Of a stretch of 64,000 nucleotides of DNA, positions 36,807 through 46,590 are shown in pieces. The stretch is taken from contig NZ_LGUI01000001.1 of NCBI RefSeq assembly GCF_002891295.1, forward strand, positions 806,001 through 870,000, written 5' to 3'. The position numbers were made by a program, and so were the translations under genes. The DNA comes from Streptomyces eurocidicus. Lineage in GTDB: Bacteria > Actinomycetota > Actinomycetes > Streptomycetales > Streptomycetaceae. The notes below the pieces were generated by a model. That model worked only from the letters and a program-made list of their open reading frames with translations, was not told the origin of the DNA and did no database searches. Within the stretch, counting starts at the first letter, position 1. Each line of letters opens with the position of its first letter.

Positions 36807-38240
36807 TTACGGACGGAGGCTGTTCTGCCGGTCGACGACCGGACGGTCGAGCTTCGCGTCGAACGGAGCCAGCGGCTTGGCGTGCGTGACGTCCTTACGG
36901 ACGGCCGCGGGCGTGACGCCGGCCCACTCCAGGACCTCGGCCGTGGCCTTGGCCCGGTCGTCGGCGACGAGCTGGGCGATGTTCGAACCGTGGTTGCCGC
37001 CGGGGGCGTAGAAGCGGTAGTCGTCCCGCGCGGCCGCGTTCCGGCCGACGTTGAACGGCTCGCCGCTCCACGGGTCGTTCTGCCCGTAGACGAAGAGCAT
37101 CCGCTTGCTGTCGTTGCGCACCCAGCGGTCGATGTCGGCCATCGCGCCGGGGCGGAACTTCATCGGGATGTCACGCGACACGTAGTTGCGCGGGCTGTAG
37201 ATCCCGGGGTAGCGCAGCAGGCCCTTCAGGTGCGGGGTCTTGAAGCTCGGCGCGCCGAGCTCGGTGCCCGCCTGGTAGTAGTACGGCGTGAACCGCTCCA
37301 GGCCCTGGTCGGTGTAGCCGTCGAAGCCCGAGATGGTGTCGATGAACTTGTAGAGCTCGTCCGTGGAGGCGTTGGTCGCGGGCACGGACGCGCACTCGCT
37401 CTGCAGGTGGTACTGCCAGAACGCCCAGACCAGGTCCATCACGACGTTCTCGTACGCCTTGTCGGCGCTGCCGACGACCTTGAAGGTCTTGCCGTTGGCG
37501 TCGGCCCACTTCTGGTAGCGGCCGACGATCTCGTCACGGCGGACGAGGGCCTGCCGCTGCACCGAGTTGAGCTGGGTGCGGCACGCCTGGTCCCCGACGT
37601 TCGCGAAGAACTTGTCGTAGGCCGAGTCCTCGTTGTTGTTCACGTCGTTGGGCGCGACGTAGGCGACGGTGCCGTTCATGTCGTCCGGGAAGAAGCGGCG
37701 GTAGTACGTCGCCGTCATGCCGCCCTTGCTGCCGCCGGTGGCCAGCCAGTTCTTGTTGTAGACGGGCTTGAGCGCCTGGTAGAGGCGGTGCTGGTCGCTG
37801 GCGGCCTGCCAGATGTCCAGCTTCGACCAGTCGGCGGGCTGGGGCCGGGACGGGGTGAAGAAGCGGTACTCCATCGACACCTGGTTGCCGTCGACGATCC
37901 GGGTCGGCTCGCTGCGGCTGGGGTTGGTGTTGACGTTGTAGCCGGAGGTGAAGAAGACCGTCGGCCGGTCGGTGGACTTGTTCAGCAGCGTGAAGCGCTG
38001 CTTGAAGGTCCCCTTGGCCGGGTTCCGGTGGTCGACCGGCTGGTCATAGGTGAGGACGAGGTAGCGGTAGCCCTCGTAGGGCTTCTCCTCCACGAAGCTC
38101 ATCCCCGGGATCGCGAGGACGCGTTCCTTGATGTCCGGCTCGGTGGTGGCCGCGGCCGCCGTTCCCGCCGTGGCACCGCCGACACCGACGGTGCCCGTGA
38201 GCACCGCCAGCGCCAGCAGCCCTCTGAGCGCCTTGCGCAT
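36807..38240 (-). CDS. Secreted peptidase of family S37 (PS-10 type aminopeptidase)
   Basis: A 477-aa secreted serine peptidase. The signal peptide has K/R at 3, then L-L-A-L-A-V-L-T-G-T-V-G-V-G-G and an A-A-A cleavage region near residue 32. The alpha/beta hydrolase nucleophile elbow W-L-A-T-G-G-S-K-G-G-M-T-A carries the catalytic Ser near residue 170. A late Asp (Y-G-Q-N-D-P-W) and His (P-G-G-N-H-G-S) complete the triad. These segments match MEROPS S37 prolyl tri/tetrapeptidyl aminopeptidases of Streptomyces. GGGAGGG gives a strong ribosome site. It probably trims peptides outside the cell. The strong inverted repeat upstream may control it. Confidence 0.9.
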   Translation of the reverse strand: MRKALRGLLALAVLTGTVGVGGATAGTAAAATTEPDIKERVLAIPGMSFVEEKPYEGYRYLVLTYDQPVDHRNPAKGTFKQRFTLLNKSTDRPTVFFTSGYNVNTNPSRSEPTRIVDGNQVSMEYRFFTPSRPQPADWSKLDIWQAASDQHRLYQALKPVYNKNWLATGGSKGGMTATYYRRFFPDDMNGTVAYVAPNDVNNNEDSAYDKFFANVGDQACRTQLNSVQRQALVRRDEIVGRYQKWADANGKTFKVVGSADKAYENVVMDLVWAFWQYHLQSECASVPATNASTDELYKFIDTISGFDGYTDQGLERFTPYYYQAGTELGAPSFKTPHLKGLLRYPGIYSPRNYVSRDIPMKFRPGAMADIDRWVRNDSKRMLFVYGQNDPWSGEPFNVGRNAAARDDYRFYAPGGNHGSNIAQLVADDRAKATAEVLEWAGVTPAAVRKDVTHAKPLAPFDAKLDRPVVDRQNSLRP

Positions 38241-38317
38241 TCGCCCTCCCCTGGGTTCACAAGTTCGCCGTGAACCTACCGGGGGCGACATCGGCTGCAC
38301 CAGCCCCTCAGGCATAT

Positions 38318-38357
38318 CAACTGACCAGCCGACCAGTTGGATACCGGTCGGCTGGTC
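38318..38357. promoter_or_regulatory. Overlapping inverted repeats between the ABC exporter and S37 peptidase genes
   Basis: A perfect 12-bp stem (GACCAGCCGACC 38323-38334 with 38346-38357) overlaps a second symmetric element CAACTG-N10-CAGTTG (38318-38339). The first could terminate the ABC transporter transcript. The second looks like an operator. The two pairings exclude each other. Confidence 0.5.
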
Positions 38358-38406
38358 TCTTTCTCCCGATCTGTCGGCCGGGCCCGCGCGGCGGCCGGCC
38401 GCCGGC

Positions 38407-41400
38407 CTACGCCGCGATCGCCTCGCCCGTGAACGTCCGCCACAGCACGGCGTACCGCCCGTCCAGCGCCAGCAGTTCGTCGTGCGTGCCGTCCTCCACC
38501 ACCCGGCCGCGGTCCAGGACCACGACCCGGTCCGCGCGGGCCGCGGTGGTCAGCCGGTGGGCGACGACCAGCGTGGTGCGCCGGCCCGCCAGCTTCTCGG
38601 TCGCCTGGTTGACCAGCGCCTCGGTGGCCAGGTCCAGGGCGGCCGTGGCCTCGTCGAGCAGCAGTACGTCCGGATCGACCAGCTCGGCGCGGGCCAGGGC
38701 GATCAACTGCCGCTGCCCGGCCGAGAGGTTGCGGCCGCGCTCGGCCACGGTGTGCAGATAGCCGCCGTCGAGCGTGGCGATCATGTCGTGCGCGCCGACC
38801 GCCCGCGCCGCGGCCTCGACCTCGGCGTCGGAGGCGTCCGGCCGCCCGTAGGCGATGGCGTCGCGGACCGTGCCGGGGAAGAGGTAGGGCTCCTGCGGGA
38901 CGACGCCCAGCCGGTGCCGGTAGGCCGTGACGTCCAGCTCGCGCAGGTCGTGGCCGTCGACGCGGACCGTGCCCGACGTCGGGTCGTAGAACCGCGCGAC
39001 CAGCTTGACCAGCGTGGACTTCCCCGCGCCCGTCTCGCCGACGAAGGCCACGGTCTGCCCGGCCGGGACGGTGAGGTCGATGCCCGCGAGGGCCTGCTCG
39101 CCGTCGCCGTAGTGGAAGTGGACGTCCTCGAAGGCCACCGAGCCGCCGAGCTCCGACACCACGCGCGGCCGCGTCGCCGGCGGGGTGCTCGTCGGCTCGC
39201 GCAGCAGGTCCCGGATCCGGCCCAGGGAGACGGTCGCCTGCTGGTAGCCGTCGAAGACCTGCGAGAGCTGCTGGACCGGCGCGAAGAACAGGTCGATGTA
39301 GAGGAGGTACGCGACCAGGGCGCCCGCCGTCAGGGTGCCGGCGCCCACCCGGCCCGCGCCCACGATGAGCACGGCGGCGGCCGCCACGGACGACAGCAGC
39401 TGCACGAACGGGAAGTAGACCGAGATGAGCCACTGGCCGCGCACCCGCGCCTGCCGGTAGGCGTCGCTGCGCTCGGCGAACCGCCGGCCGTCGGTCGCCT
39501 CGCGGCGGAACGCCTGCACGATGCGCAGGCCCGCGACGCTCTCCTGGAGGTCGGCGTTGACGAGGCCGACGCGCTCACGGGCGAGCTCGTACGCCTTCAC
39601 GCTCTGCCGGCGGAAGACGACGGTGCCGATCACCAGCAGCGGCAGGGTCGCGAAGACGACGAGGGCCAGGCCCACATCGATGACCAGCAGGGCGACGAGT
39701 ATGCCGAAGAAGGTGAGGACGGAGACGACGGCGGTGATCAGCCCGGTCTGGAGGAACGCGGACAGGGCGTCCACGTCCGTGGTCATCCGGGTCATGATCT
39801 TGCCGGTGAGCTCGCGCTCGTAGTAGTCGAGGCCGAGCCGCTGGAGCTGGGCGAAGATCTTCACCCGGAGGGCGTAGAGCACGCGCTCGCCGGTGCGCCC
39901 GGTGAGCCGGGTCTCGGCGACCTGCGCGGCCCACTGCCCGAGCACCACCAGCAGCGCCAGGCCGGAGGCCGCCCACACCGCGCCGAGGGCCAGGCGCTGG
40001 ACGCCCTGGTCGATGCCGTGCCGGATGAGGACCGGCAGCAGCAGCCCGGCGACCGCGTCCACGGCCACCAGGAGCAGGCTCAGGGCCAGCGGCCCGCCGA
40101 AGCCGCGCAGCAGCTGCCGCAGTCCGAACTCCTTCTCGGGCCGGGCGGCGCGCTCCTCGTCCACACCGGGGGTGTCGGTCGCGGGCGGCAGCGCGGCCAC
40201 CTTGGCGAGCAGTTCGGGCGTGGCCGGCATCCCGGCCGTGTCGGCGGGCGCGCCGTCCCCGGCGCGGACCCACAGGGACGGGGTGACGCCGTCGACGACG
40301 GTCCGCTTGCGCGGCGCCGGCACGGACGCGGGGGCGTCGTCGGGAACCCCGGTCTCCTCCAGGGGCGCAGCGATGAGGCTCCCCGCGATCGCGGACTCCC
40401 CGCCGAAGCCGCCCGCGAGGGCGGCCGACGCCCGGCCCGCGGGGTCCTTGCGGACCCCGGCCAGCTCCTCCGGGTCCGTCAGCAGTCTGCGGTAGAGCTC
40501 GCTGCGCTCCTCCAGCTCCTCCGCCGTGCCGAGGTCGGCCAGCCGCCCGCCGTCGAGGACCGCGATCCGGTCGGCCAGGGCCAGGGTCGACGCCCGGTGG
40601 GCGATGAGCAGGGTCGTGCGGTCCGCGGTGACCGCGCGCAGCGTCTCGTGGATCTCGTGCTCCACCCGGGCGTCGACCGCGGACGTCGCGTCGTCGAGGA
40701 GCAGCAGCCGGGGGTCGGTGAGGATGGCGCGGGCCAGCGCGATGCGCTGGCGCTGGCCGCCGGAGAGGGAGAGGCCCTGCTCGCCGACCTCGGTGTCGTA
40801 CCCGTCGGGCAGCCGGGAGACGAAGCCGTCGGCCTGGGCGGCCCGGGCCGCGGCCCGGATCTGCTCGGCGGTGGCCTCCGGGTGCCCGTAGGCGATGTTG
40901 TCGGCGATGCTCGCGGAGAACAGGAAGCTGTCCTCGGGCACCAGCCCGATCGCGGCGCGCAGCGAGGGCAGCGTCAGGTCGCGGACGTCGTGCCCGCCGA
41001 CCCGGACGGCGCCGCCGGTGGCGTCGTAGAAGCGCGGCAGGAGCAGTGCGACCGTCGACTTGCCGCTGCCGGACGCGCCGACGACGGCGACGGTCTCACC
41101 GGGCTCGATGCGCAGCGAGAAGCCGTCGAGGACGGGCCGGTCGGGGTCGTAGCCGAAGGTGACGTCGTCGAACTCGACGGTGGCGGGCGCGTCGTCGGGC
41201 AGCGCGTGCGCGCCCGGGCGCTCCTCGACGACCGGCTCGGTGTCGATCAGCTCGAAGACCCGCTCGACGCCGGCCCGGGCCTGCTGGCCCACGGTCAGCA
41301 TCATCGTGAGCATCCGCACCGGGCCGACGAGCTGCGCCAGATAGGTGGAGAAGGCGACGAAGGTGCCGAGGGTGATCTGGCCGCGCGTGGCCATCCAGCC

Positions 41401-42255
41401 GCCGACCGCCAGCATGGCGACCTGGCCCAGGGAGGGTACGGCCTGGAGGGCGGGGGTGTAGCGGGAGTTGAGCCGGACGGTGCGCAGCCGGCCCGCGAAC
41501 AGGCGGCGGCTCACCTCGCGGAGCTTGCCGGCCTCCTGCTCCTCCTGGCCGAAGCCCTTGACGACGCGGACGCCGGTGACGGCCCCGTCCACGACGCCGG
41601 CGACGGCCGCGGCCTGCCCCTGGGCGTACCAGGTGGCGGGGAAGAGCTCGGTGCGGCTGCGCTGGGCGAGGAACCACAGGGCGGGGGCCACGGCGAGGGC
41701 GATCACCGTGAGCAGCGGGGAGAGGGTCGCCATGACGACCAGCGAGATCAGGAACAGCAGGATGTTGCCGATCATCATCGGCAGCATGAAGAGGAGGCTC
41801 TGCACCAGCTGGAGGTCGCTGGTGCCCCGGCCGACGACCTGGCCGGTGGAGAGGTCGTCCTGGCGCCGGCCGTCGAGGCGGGCGACCGAGGCGTACATCT
41901 CGGTCCGCAGGTCGTGCTGGACGTCGAGGGCGAGGCGGCCGCCGTAGTAGCGGCGCAGGTAGGTCAGGCCGTAGACGACGACCGCGGCGGCGACGAGGAG
42001 CGTCGCCCAGGGGGCGAGCGGCCGGTCGCCGGCGCCTATGACGTCGTCGATGATCAGCTTGGGTATGAGGGGGACGAGGGCCATGACGGCCATACCGCCC
42101 AGTGAGGAGCCGAGGGCGAGCAGCACGGTGCGGCGGTATCGCCAGCAGTACCGTGCGAGGCGCCTGGCCCAGCCTTGTCCGACGTCCGTCGCCTTACGGG
42201 GGTTTCCGCTGTCCTCTGCCACGGAGGGCCCAACGCCGTGGGCTGCGGTTTTCAT
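38407..42255 (-). CDS. Fused two-half ABC exporter, one degenerate ATP site
   Basis: A 1282-aa protein with the order TMD1 (about residues 25-320), NBD1 (about 370-600), linker, TMD2 (about 720-1020), NBD2 (about 1050-1280). Walker A motifs are G-A-S-G-S-G-K-S-T and G-E-T-G-A-G-K-S-T. Signatures are L-S-L-S-G-G-Q-R-Q-R and L-S-A-G-Q-R-Q-L, and H-loops are L-I-A-H-R and V-V-A-H-R. NBD1 has L-L-L-L-D-D-A-T, with Asp where the catalytic Glu should be; NBD2 has the normal L-L-L-D-E-A-T. Such asymmetry is typical of heterodimeric multidrug/lipid exporters, here fused in one chain. Export of a lipophilic compound is likely; the substrate is unknown. The start (ATG 42255) has only a weak GCGGG ribosome site. 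Confidence 0.92.
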   Translation of the reverse strand: MKTAAHGVGPSVAEDSGNPRKATDVGQGWARRLARYCWRYRRTVLLALGSSLGGMAVMALVPLIPKLIIDDVIGAGDRPLAPWATLLVAAAVVVYGLTYLRRYYGGRLALDVQHDLRTEMYASVARLDGRRQDDLSTGQVVGRGTSDLQLVQSLLFMLPMMIGNILLFLISLVVMATLSPLLTVIALAVAPALWFLAQRSRTELFPATWYAQGQAAAVAGVVDGAVTGVRVVKGFGQEEQEAGKLREVSRRLFAGRLRTVRLNSRYTPALQAVPSLGQVAMLAVGGWMATRGQITLGTFVAFSTYLAQLVGPVRMLTMMLTVGQQARAGVERVFELIDTEPVVEERPGAHALPDDAPATVEFDDVTFGYDPDRPVLDGFSLRIEPGETVAVVGASGSGKSTVALLLPRFYDATGGAVRVGGHDVRDLTLPSLRAAIGLVPEDSFLFSASIADNIAYGHPEATAEQIRAAARAAQADGFVSRLPDGYDTEVGEQGLSLSGGQRQRIALARAILTDPRLLLLDDATSAVDARVEHEIHETLRAVTADRTTLLIAHRASTLALADRIAVLDGGRLADLGTAEELEERSELYRRLLTDPEELAGVRKDPAGRASAALAGGFGGESAIAGSLIAAPLEETGVPDDAPASVPAPRKRTVVDGVTPSLWVRAGDGAPADTAGMPATPELLAKVAALPPATDTPGVDEERAARPEKEFGLRQLLRGFGGPLALSLLLVAVDAVAGLLLPVLIRHGIDQGVQRLALGAVWAASGLALLVVLGQWAAQVAETRLTGRTGERVLYALRVKIFAQLQRLGLDYYERELTGKIMTRMTTDVDALSAFLQTGLITAVVSVLTFFGILVALLVIDVGLALVVFATLPLLVIGTVVFRRQSVKAYELARERVGLVNADLQESVAGLRIVQAFRREATDGRRFAERSDAYRQARVRGQWLISVYFPFVQLLSSVAAAAVLIVGAGRVGAGTLTAGALVAYLLYIDLFFAPVQQLSQVFDGYQQATVSLGRIRDLLREPTSTPPATRPRVVSELGGSVAFEDVHFHYGDGEQALAGIDLTVPAGQTVAFVGETGAGKSTLVKLVARFYDPTSGTVRVDGHDLRELDVTAYRHRLGVVPQEPYLFPGTVRDAIAYGRPDASDAEVEAAARAVGAHDMIATLDGGYLHTVAERGRNLSAGQRQLIALARAELVDPDVLLLDEATAALDLATEALVNQATEKLAGRRTTLVVAHRLTTAARADRVVVLDRGRVVEDGTHDELLALDGRYAVLWRTFTGEAIAA

Positions 42256-42284
42256 CCCGCCGCAACAAAGTGGGGGCGGGGGCC

Positions 42285-42405
42285 GGGAGAGTTTTCCCCC
42301 ACCCCGCCCCTTCCCGGTACCGGGGGCTGACGCCCCGGGCCCCCTTTCCGCGCTGACGCGCGGTGTCCTCAATCGCCGGGCGGGTGGGGAACAAACCCCG
42401 CGCAG
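42285..42405 (+). repeat. Intergenic repeat family, copy C
   Basis: GTTTTCCCCCACCCCGCCCC, CTTCCCGGTACCGGGGGC, GCCCCGGGCCCCC and CCGCGCTGACGCGCGGTGTCCTCAATCGCCGGG are present in the same order and strand as copy B, with few differences. It occupies most of the gap between the ABC exporter start and the phytase-family gene end. It may therefore supply the 3' end of the latter. Confidence 0.7.
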
Positions 42406-42408
42406 CGG

Positions 42409-43455
42409 TCACCGCGGCCGGACCGTCAGCGCGTACAGCCGCGTCGTCTGGCGGGCACTCTCGTTGTCGTCGCTGACGAGGAGCAGGCGCAGCCGCCCGC
42501 CCGGCGCGCGGCCCAGGACGGCCATGCCCTCGATGTTGTCCAGCAGCGGGTTCGTCTGCGGCTGCTTCGCCGGGGCCCCCAGGGAGGGGCACTCCCCCAG
42601 GTCCGCCAGCAGCCGCTTGCGGACCTGGCGGGTGCCGGGGCCGCCGGGCAGCGTCTCCACGCCGGAGACGTCGCTCGCGCCACGGGTGTCCGCCGCGTAG
42701 AGCCGCACCGTGTTGCCCGCCCCGGGGGTGTATCCGCGTTCCAGGACCAGCAGCCGGCCGTCGTCCGCCGCGGCGGCCTCGGAGACGCCGAGGCCGGGGT
42801 CGAGGGGGTAGCCGTACTGCGGGCCGAGCCGGAACTCCGGGGCGCCCGGGCCCGTGCGGGGCCGCCACCAGCTCTGGAACCGGACCGTCCGCGTGTCACC
42901 GGCCAGCGGCCCCTCCATCGCGGCGAGGAGGGTACGGCCGTGGTCCCGGAGGGTGAGGCCCTCGAAGGTCTGGTTGGGCAGGGCCCGGCCCGCCGGGGCG
43001 GGCCGCAGCGCGCCGGGAACGGGCAGCCGCCCGAGGAGGGTGCCGTCGCGGGCGTAGCGGCGGACGGACGGCTCGGTCTCGGAGGCGACCAGCCGGGTGC
43101 CGTCGCGGTCGACGGCGAGGGCCTCGGAGTCGAGCTCGCCGCCCTTCTCGTCGGCGAGCGCCCGGACGCGTACGGGCCGGGCGGCGGTGGGCCCGCGCCG
43201 CACGTCCAGGGCGAACAGCCGGGAGCGGTCGGAGAGGGCGGCGACCGTGCCGTCGGTGTCGGCGGCGAGCGCGGAGAGGTTGCCGACGAAGGCCCCCTCG
43301 AAGGCGGTCTTGTCGAGCCCGTCACCGTAGCCGTCGATGCGGACGTACGGGGAGCAGGCGCGCGAGGGCGTCCCGGCGGCGGCCGGGACGCCCGCCGGGA
43401 CGGCGGCCGACAGCGCGGCGACGATGACGGTGGTGAGTGCGGGTCGGATGCGCAC
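42409..43455 (-). CDS. Secreted esterase-like activity of phytase family protein
   Basis: A 348-aa exported protein. GTG 43455 is preceded by GGGAGGGAC. A signal peptide (R-P-A-L-T-T-V-I-V-A-A-L-S-A-A) ends near A-A-A-G at about residue 30. The mature part is a beta-propeller-like protein with repeated D-G-T turns (D-T-D-G-T-V-A-A-L, D-R-D-G-T-R-L). N-Q-T-F-E-G-L-T-L and N-I-E-G-M-A-V-L are the paired signature segments of PF13449. Family members are loosely linked to phytase/phosphodiesterase activity; the substrate cannot be told. The gene is flanked by repeats on both sides. Confidence 0.85.
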   Translation of the reverse strand: MRIRPALTTVIVAALSAAVPAGVPAAAGTPSRACSPYVRIDGYGDGLDKTAFEGAFVGNLSALAADTDGTVAALSDRSRLFALDVRRGPTAARPVRVRALADEKGGELDSEALAVDRDGTRLVASETEPSVRRYARDGTLLGRLPVPGALRPAPAGRALPNQTFEGLTLRDHGRTLLAAMEGPLAGDTRTVRFQSWWRPRTGPGAPEFRLGPQYGYPLDPGLGVSEAAAADDGRLLVLERGYTPGAGNTVRLYAADTRGASDVSGVETLPGGPGTRQVRKRLLADLGECPSLGAPAKQPQTNPLLDNIEGMAVLGRAPGGRLRLLLVSDDNESARQTTRLYALTVRPR

Positions 43456-43751
43456 GGTGTCCCTCCCGGTACGGCCTGGTCCGGCTGCGGCCGACGGTAG
43501 GGGCACGGAGGCGGGGCCGGAAGGACTCCGGGCGGAGTCACGGGAACGGCTGCGCGAACTCCCGGTGCGCGGCGGGTCGTGCCGGCCGACACGACCCGCG
43601 AGGCGCCGGATCCCCGGGCGCCGATTCCCCGGCCCCCGACGCGCGGGCCGCGGGCCGCCGGATCCGAAGGCCGGACCCGCGGCGCACGGCGGTCGGACGG
43701 TGCCCGCGCGCGACTCACGGCCCCGGCACACCGGACCCGTGAGCCCGGGCC

Positions 43752-44205
43752 CACGGTGCACGGCGGTACGGGGCCCTGCCCGGCGCACGGCTCGCGGCTC
43801 GCGGTGCACAGCGGTACGGGCCCTGCCCCACGCACGGCTCGCGGCTCGCGGCTCGCGGCACGCGGCACGCGGCACATCGGATCCGTGGGCCCAGCCACGG
43901 TGCGCGGCGGTACGGGGCCCTGCCCGGCGCACGGCTCGCGGTGCACAGCGGTACGGGGCCCTGCCCCACGCACGGCTCGCGGCACGCGGCACGCGGCACA
44001 TCGGATCCGCGGGCCCGGCCACGGTGCGCGGCGGTACGGGGCCCTGCCCGGCGCACGGCTCGCGGTGCACAGCGGTACGGGGCCCTGCCCCACGCACGGC
44101 TCGCGGCTCGCGGCTCGCGGCTCGCGGCACATCGGACCCGTGGGCCCGGGCCCACGGTGCGCGGCGGTACGGACCCTGCCCGGCGCACGGCCCCCGCAGG
44201 AGCCG
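43752..44205 (+). repeat. Nested minisatellite: 3.4 long units containing variable heptamers
   Basis: Units start with CACGGTG at 43752, 43896, 44020 and 44153 (partial), with lengths of 144, 124 and 133 bp. Inside each is a run of heptamers, CGGCTCG/CGGCACG ending in CGGCACA: six copies in unit 1, four in unit 2 and five in unit 3. The length differences are almost fully explained by whole heptamers gained or lost. The rest of 43456-44252 is GC-rich and gene-free. No start codon with a plausible gene was found. Confidence 0.85.
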
Positions 44206-44252
44206 GATCCGCCCAGGCCGCCCCCGCCCCCACCCCGCCGCCCGGCAGCCCG

Positions 44253-46406
44253 TCAGATCCCGGGGACGTACTGGATCAGCAGATCGATGAGCTTGATGCC
44301 GGCGAAGGGGGCGATCAGGCCGCCGAGGCCGTACACGCCCAGGTTGCGCCGCAGCAGCGCGTGCGCGCCCGCGGGGGCGTAGCGGACGCCGCGCAGGGCG
44401 AGGGGGATCAGCGCGACGATAACCAGCGCGTTGAAAATGATCGCCGAGGCGATGGCCGAGGTGGGGCTGTGCAGGCCCATCACGTTGAGCTTCTCCAGGC
44501 CCTCGTAGCCCGTCACGCCGCCGAACATCGCGGGGACGATCGCGAAGTACTTGGCGACGTCGTTGCAGATGGAGAAGGTCGTGAGCGCGCCGCGGGTGAT
44601 GAGGAGCTGCTTGCCGACCTCGACGATCCGGATGAGCTTGGCGGGGTCCGAGTCGAGGTCGACCATGTTGCCGGCCTCTTTCGCGGCGGAGGTGCCGGAG
44701 TTCATGGCGACGCCGACGTCGGCCTGGGCGAGGGCGGGGGCGTCGTTGGTGCCGTCGCCGGTCATGGCGACGAGGTTGCCGCCCGCCTGCTCCGCGCGGA
44801 TCCGGGCCAGCTTGTCCTCGGGGGTGGCCTCGGCGAGGTAGTCGTCGACGCCGGCCTCGGCGGCGATGGCCCGGGCCGTGAGCGGGTTGTCGCCGGTGAC
44901 CATGACGGTCCTGATGCCCATCTCGCGCAGTTCGGCGAAGCGCTCCGCGATGCCGGGCTTGACGACGTCCTTGAGGTGGACGGCGCCCAGGACGCGGGCG
45001 CCGCCCCGGTCCTCGACGGCGACGAGCAGCGGGGTGCCGCCGCCGGCGGCGATGGAGTCGACGATCCAGCCCGCCTCGGTGGGGACGTGGCCGCCGCGCC
45101 GGGTGACCCAGGCCGTGACGGCGCTGCCCGCGCCCTTGCGGATGCGGAGGAAGTCGCCCTCGTACGCGAAGTCGGCGCCGCTCATCCGGGTCCGCGCGGA
45201 GAACGGGACGAAGCGGCCGTGGGTGAAGTCGGCGGGGTCGTGGTCGATGCCGTAGCGGCGGGCGAGGGCGGTGATGGAGCGGCCCTCGGGGGTGCCGTCG
45301 GCGAGGGAGGCGAGCTGGGCGGCATCGGCCAGGAGTTCGTGCGGTACGCCCTTGACGGGCACGAAGGAGGTGGCCTGCCGGTCGCCGAGGGTGATGGTGC
45401 CGGTCTTGTCGAGGAGCAGGGTGTTGACGTCGCCGGCGGCCTCGACGGCCCGGCCGGACAGGGCGAGGACGTTGCGCTGGACGAGCCGGTCCATGCCGGC
45501 GATGCCGATGGCGGAGAGCAGGGCGCCGATCGTGGTGGGGATCAGCGTCACCAGCAGGGCGACCAGCACGGTGATCGTCTGTGGCGCCCCGGCCCAGGCG
45601 GCCATGGGCTGGAGCGAGACCACGGCGAGGATGAAGATCACGGTGAGGCAGCAGAGCAGGATGTTGAGGGCCAGCTCGTTGGGGGTCTTCTGCCGGGTGG
45701 TGCCCTCGACCAGGGAGATCATGCGGTCGAGGAAGGTGTGGCCGGGCCGGGAGGTGATGCGGACGACGATGCCGTCGGAGAGCACCTTCGTGCCGCCCGT
45801 GACGCCCGAGCGGTCGCCGCCCGCCTCGCGGATGACGGGGGCGGACTCGCCGGTGACGGCGGACTCGTCGACGGCCGCGACGCCGTCGACGACCTCCCCG
45901 TCGCCGGGGACGGTCTCACCGGCGGCGACGACCACGAAGTCCTGCGGGCAGAGCTCGGCGGCGGGTACCCGCTCCTCCTCCCAGTCGCGCCGGTCCATGC
46001 CGACCCGCCAGCGCCGCAGCCGGCGGGCGACGGTGCCGGAGCGGGCCCGGCGCAGGCTCTCCGCCTGTGCCTTGCCACGGCCCTCGGCGACGGCCTCGGC
46101 GAGGTTGGCGAAGACGACGGTGAGCCAGAGCCAGGCGCTGATCAGCCAGGCGAAGACGGAGGGGGCGAGCAGCGCGGAGAGCGTGGTGAGCACGGAGCCC
46201 ACCTCGACGACGAACATCACCGGGTTCCGGACCATGACCCGGGGGCTCAGCTTGCGGACCGCGTCCGGGAGGGAGGCGATCAGCAGCTTGGGGTCGAGCG
46301 CTCCGCCGGCCACCTGCCGGTGGCGCCGCCGGGCCCGGCCGGGCGGGGGCGGGGCGGCCGGGCGCGGCGGGGTGACGTCCTGGTCGGGGAGCAGGTGCAG
46401 GGGCAC
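44253..46406 (-). CDS. kdpB: Potassium-transporting P-type ATPase subunit B, without kdpA/kdpC
   Basis: A 717-aa full-length KdpB. It has the N-terminal helices L-T-T-L-S-A-L-L-A and [19 protein letters not shown], and T-G-E-S in the actuator domain. T-L-I-P-T-T-I-G replaces the metal-binding CPC of heavy-metal pumps. D-K-T-G-T-I-T carries the phosphorylated Asp, and [15 protein letters not shown] is the hinge. In known systems KdpB works only with KdpA (channel), KdpC and KdpF. None of them is adjacent: upstream is agmatinase after 184 bp, downstream a repeat array. The rest may be elsewhere in the genome, or this is a relic. Start GTG 46406 is uncertain; the first 35 residues are Pro/Arg-rich. 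Confidence 0.92.
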   Translation of the reverse strand: MPLHLLPDQDVTPPRPAAPPPPGRARRRHRQVAGGALDPKLLIASLPDAVRKLSPRVMVRNPVMFVVEVGSVLTTLSALLAPSVFAWLISAWLWLTVVFANLAEAVAEGRGKAQAESLRRARSGTVARRLRRWRVGMDRRDWEEERVPAAELCPQDFVVVAAGETVPGDGEVVDGVAAVDESAVTGESAPVIREAGGDRSGVTGGTKVLSDGIVVRITSRPGHTFLDRMISLVEGTTRQKTPNELALNILLCCLTVIFILAVVSLQPMAAWAGAPQTITVLVALLVTLIPTTIGALLSAIGIAGMDRLVQRNVLALSGRAVEAAGDVNTLLLDKTGTITLGDRQATSFVPVKGVPHELLADAAQLASLADGTPEGRSITALARRYGIDHDPADFTHGRFVPFSARTRMSGADFAYEGDFLRIRKGAGSAVTAWVTRRGGHVPTEAGWIVDSIAAGGGTPLLVAVEDRGGARVLGAVHLKDVVKPGIAERFAELREMGIRTVMVTGDNPLTARAIAAEAGVDDYLAEATPEDKLARIRAEQAGGNLVAMTGDGTNDAPALAQADVGVAMNSGTSAAKEAGNMVDLDSDPAKLIRIVEVGKQLLITRGALTTFSICNDVAKYFAIVPAMFGGVTGYEGLEKLNVMGLHSPTSAIASAIIFNALVIVALIPLALRGVRYAPAGAHALLRRNLGVYGLGGLIAPFAGIKLIDLLIQYVPGI

Positions 46407-46590
46407 GGCGTGGGCCTTCGACGGAGGTGGGTGATCACCTCAGCCAACCGTCCGGACACACCGCGTATCCGGGTCCTTACGGGGCCTTGTCGCCGGACGG
46501 TCCGGGCCTTACGGGCCCTTGACGCGCGGGATCCCCGGGCGCCGGACGGCGGGGTGCCCCGTCCGTCCGGCGCCCGGGGGCCGGGGTGCC

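Noticed and set aside
38128..42105. 1300-codon open frame antisense to the ABC exporter
   Set aside because: Exact mirror of the exporter coding frame; composition dominated by Arg, Gly, Asp and no domains.
42426..44132. Minus-strand N-terminal extensions of the phytase-family gene through the repeats
   Set aside because: The real gene has a clear GTG, ribosome site and signal peptide at 43455; the extension is Arg/Pro-rich repeat translation.
43456..44252. Search for kdpC or a remnant downstream of kdpB
   Set aside because: No frame shows KdpC features such as its N-terminal helix or conserved C-terminal motifs; only repeats were found.
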